The translations under genes were made by a program, and so were the position numbers. A stretch of 41,401 bases of DNA, from contig JALRHN010000001.1 of the NCBI GenBank assembly GCA_023259575.1, positions 1 through 41,401 of the forward strand, written 5' to 3'. The first letter of the stretch is position 1. The number at the start of each line of letters is the position of its first letter. This DNA comes from Candidatus Kapaibacterium sp. (GTDB taxonomy: Bacteria > Bacteroidota > Ignavibacteria > Kapaibacteriales > UBA961). The notes under the pieces are model-generated. The model saw only the letters and a list, made by a program, of their open reading frames with translations. It was not told where the DNA came from and searched no databases. Below, piece by piece: positions 41,363-41,401 of this stretch.

Positions 41363-41401
41363 TCAAGCATCACAACCAACAGTCAATGCTGGTATTGAAG
41401 T

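Noticed and set aside
41301..41401. Plus-strand open frame reading 'TLNAAVNQASQPTVNAGIE' at the right edge
   Set aside because: It looks protein-like but has no start codon, overlaps the antisense of the TPR signal region and is cut by the window end, so it cannot be supported.

Overview
The window is AT-rich (roughly one third G+C by eye) and looks like an ordinary chromosomal segment of a Gram-negative bacterium of the Bacteroidota/Chlorobiota (FCB) group. The evidence for this placement is: a type IX secretion (T9SS) sorting domain at the left edge; an LptE-like lipoprotein and a DUF4286 protein of the kind seen in Bacteroidota and relatives; a long SecA with a SEC-C tail; OmpA-type outer-membrane proteins; and repeated TAnnTTTG promoter boxes, the -7 element of Bacteroidota-type housekeeping promoters. 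Shine-Dalgarno sequences are weak or missing before many starts, which also fits. The fused homocysteine methyltransferase/MTHFR gene makes a lineage near Ignavibacteria or Kapabacteria attractive, but that is inference. I see no rRNA, tRNA, CRISPR array, insertion sequence or phage genes.

Layout. 1-4778: the end of a T9SS-type cargo gene, then on the minus strand a membrane acyltransferase and secA. 5058-10965 (plus): NAD-dependent epimerase coupled to miaA, ribosomal protein S1 (rpsA), and a bifunctional homocysteine methyltransferase-like/methylenetetrahydrofolate reductase. 11040-19037: katG (minus), a PaaN-type aldehyde dehydrogenase (plus), a P5C dehydrogenase preceded by a small membrane protein (minus), a gamma-carbonic-anhydrase-like protein (plus), and trpS (minus). 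19181-28233 (plus): FAD amine/amino-acid oxidase, AEC-type permease and CtpA protease in an apparent operon, then two tandem paralogous outer-membrane proteins with OmpA tails (one with a 17-cysteine insert, one with von Willebrand A and carboxypeptidase-regulatory-like domains), then a DUF4397 lipoprotein. 28363-30974 (plus): metG and an OsmC protein. 30971-34854 (minus): a TPR protein, a MalK/UgpC-type ATPase without its permease, and an MsbA-type exporter. 34989-40380 (plus): DUF4286 protein, MBL-fold hydrolase, LptE-like lipoprotein, membrane GT2 glycosyltransferase, then FAH-family hydrolase, UDP-glucuronate decarboxylase and NifU-like protein in a tight row. 40382-41362 (minus): a TPR protein.

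How the genes work together. Most are housekeeping: translation (rpsA, miaA, trpS, metG), secretion (secA), one-carbon metabolism, oxidative-stress defence (katG, OsmC) and envelope building (LptE, MsbA-like, GT2, UXS, epimerase). The accessory interest lies in the envelope locus 23059-28233, in the MTHFR fusion whose N-terminal methyltransferase domain appears to have lost all three zinc cysteines, and in the katG control region. No defence island or complete new multi-gene system is evident. The best candidate for something undescribed is the tandem pair of barrel-OmpA proteins with their unusual inserts.
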